Shown here: one piece after another, positions 63,601 through 64,000 of the stretch | How the letters are laid out: each line of letters starts with the position of its first letter | Numbering within the stretch: position 1 is the stretch's first letter | NCBI GenBank assembly: GCA_004764695.1 | Contig: SMSO01000031.1 | Location: 3,953,048-4,017,047 of the forward strand | DNA: 64,000 bases | From: Schizochytrium sp. TIO01 | Lineage: Eukaryota; Sar; Bigyra; Thraustochytrida; Thraustochytriidae | Direction: 5' to 3' | Program-made: the position numbers and the translations under genes | The notes under the pieces: model-generated | Databases searched by the model: none | Told to the model about the DNA's origin: nothing | Seen by the model: only the letters and a program-made list of their open reading frames with translations

Positions 63601-64000
63601 CCTTCACTTGTTCTTGGTAAAACGGAGTAGTTAGTACATTTGACAGAAACACGAGAAGATATCCGCCTGCAGCTGCTGCCTTTGCCTTTGCACTACTACC
63701 TATTGGCTTCCAGGCTACTTTAGCTAAGCTGAAGCTTGGTCATCCTATCAAGTCTAACTCCAATGCTTGCAATGACGAGGAGATAGAAGTGCGTGCTTTT
63801 AATCTTCGCGAGTAAAACCCTGCTGACAAGTTTAACTGATACGAACTTAGCGCCACAGTCTATTCCACATTAATGGTAGTATCGGAATTGATAGCTCTAC
63901 TATCGATCGAGCGTCTTGATACGCTATTGTGAGAGCAAGTAATAACCTGGTCAGTGCTAGATAGGTGGCTTACTCTTGGGTTCGGAGGATGTCCCAGTGC

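Larger units (their letters stand above)
53396..64000. other. 10.6-kb gene-poor, repeat-rich stretch
   Basis: No supportable gene was found. Open frames are short, lack recognisable motifs, and often coincide with low-complexity DNA. Short tandem repeats are frequent and several are listed. GC-richer islands occur near 58400-58800 and 60230-60950. An ATG frame at 55914 begins MAETNLINDNANAANKISQN but then runs into T-rich low complexity; it could be a first exon whose remainder was not found. Confidence 0.55.

Overview
The window is nuclear DNA of a gene-dense, intron-poor protist. The genes are eukaryotic (profilin, RING-CH E3 ligase, UBE2S-type E2, RGS protein, peroxisomal adenine nucleotide carrier, BK-type potassium channel, CCT-domain regulator). 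Most open frames are uninterrupted, the stop codons used are standard, and the few introns that can be resolved are GT-AG. This combination suggests a stramenopile, possibly a thraustochytrid or other labyrinthulomycete. That is an inference from gene content, not a match to a known genome.

Region 1 (1-33.6 kb) is compact and orderly. Ten genes alternate strand without exception: CCT factor (-), profilin (+), peroxisomal carrier (-), J-protein (+), PP2C (-), FAM228-like protein (+), GTDC1/QTMAN-like mannosyltransferase (-), multi-FHA/cyclic-nucleotide-binding protein (+), basic disordered protein (-), RCK potassium channel (+). Convergent ends are close (from a 4-base overlap of stop codons to about 1 kb). 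Divergent starts are 1.6-4.6 kb apart, so regulatory DNA sits in the divergent spacers.

Region 2 (33.6-53.4 kb) is looser and rich in short tandem repeats. It holds a C2-C2-REEP/HVA22 membrane protein assembled here from three exons, a PH-domain four-helix membrane protein, a RING-CH E3 ligase, a DHRS12-like dehydrogenase, a UBE2S-like E2 with a 7-codon first exon and a 1-kb first intron, and an RGS-domain protein. The C2-REEP and UBE2S genes share a plan of a tiny first coding exon, a long first intron, and a microsatellite-dense upstream region.

Region 3 (53.4-64 kb) contains no gene I can support. It holds AT-rich stretches, purine/pyrimidine tracts and many short tandem repeats.

Several products point to signalling and membrane biology: PP2C, FHA/CNB, RGS, BK-type channel, PH and C2 proteins. 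They are not an operon and I see no evidence of one shared pathway. The most unusual items are the C2-C2-REEP fusion, the protein with up to four FHA-like modules around two cyclic-nucleotide-binding-like modules (reading frame broken at two places), and the J-protein/PP2C pair whose stop codons overlap in CTAA. No tRNA, rRNA, CRISPR array or transposase/reverse transcriptase gene was recognised.
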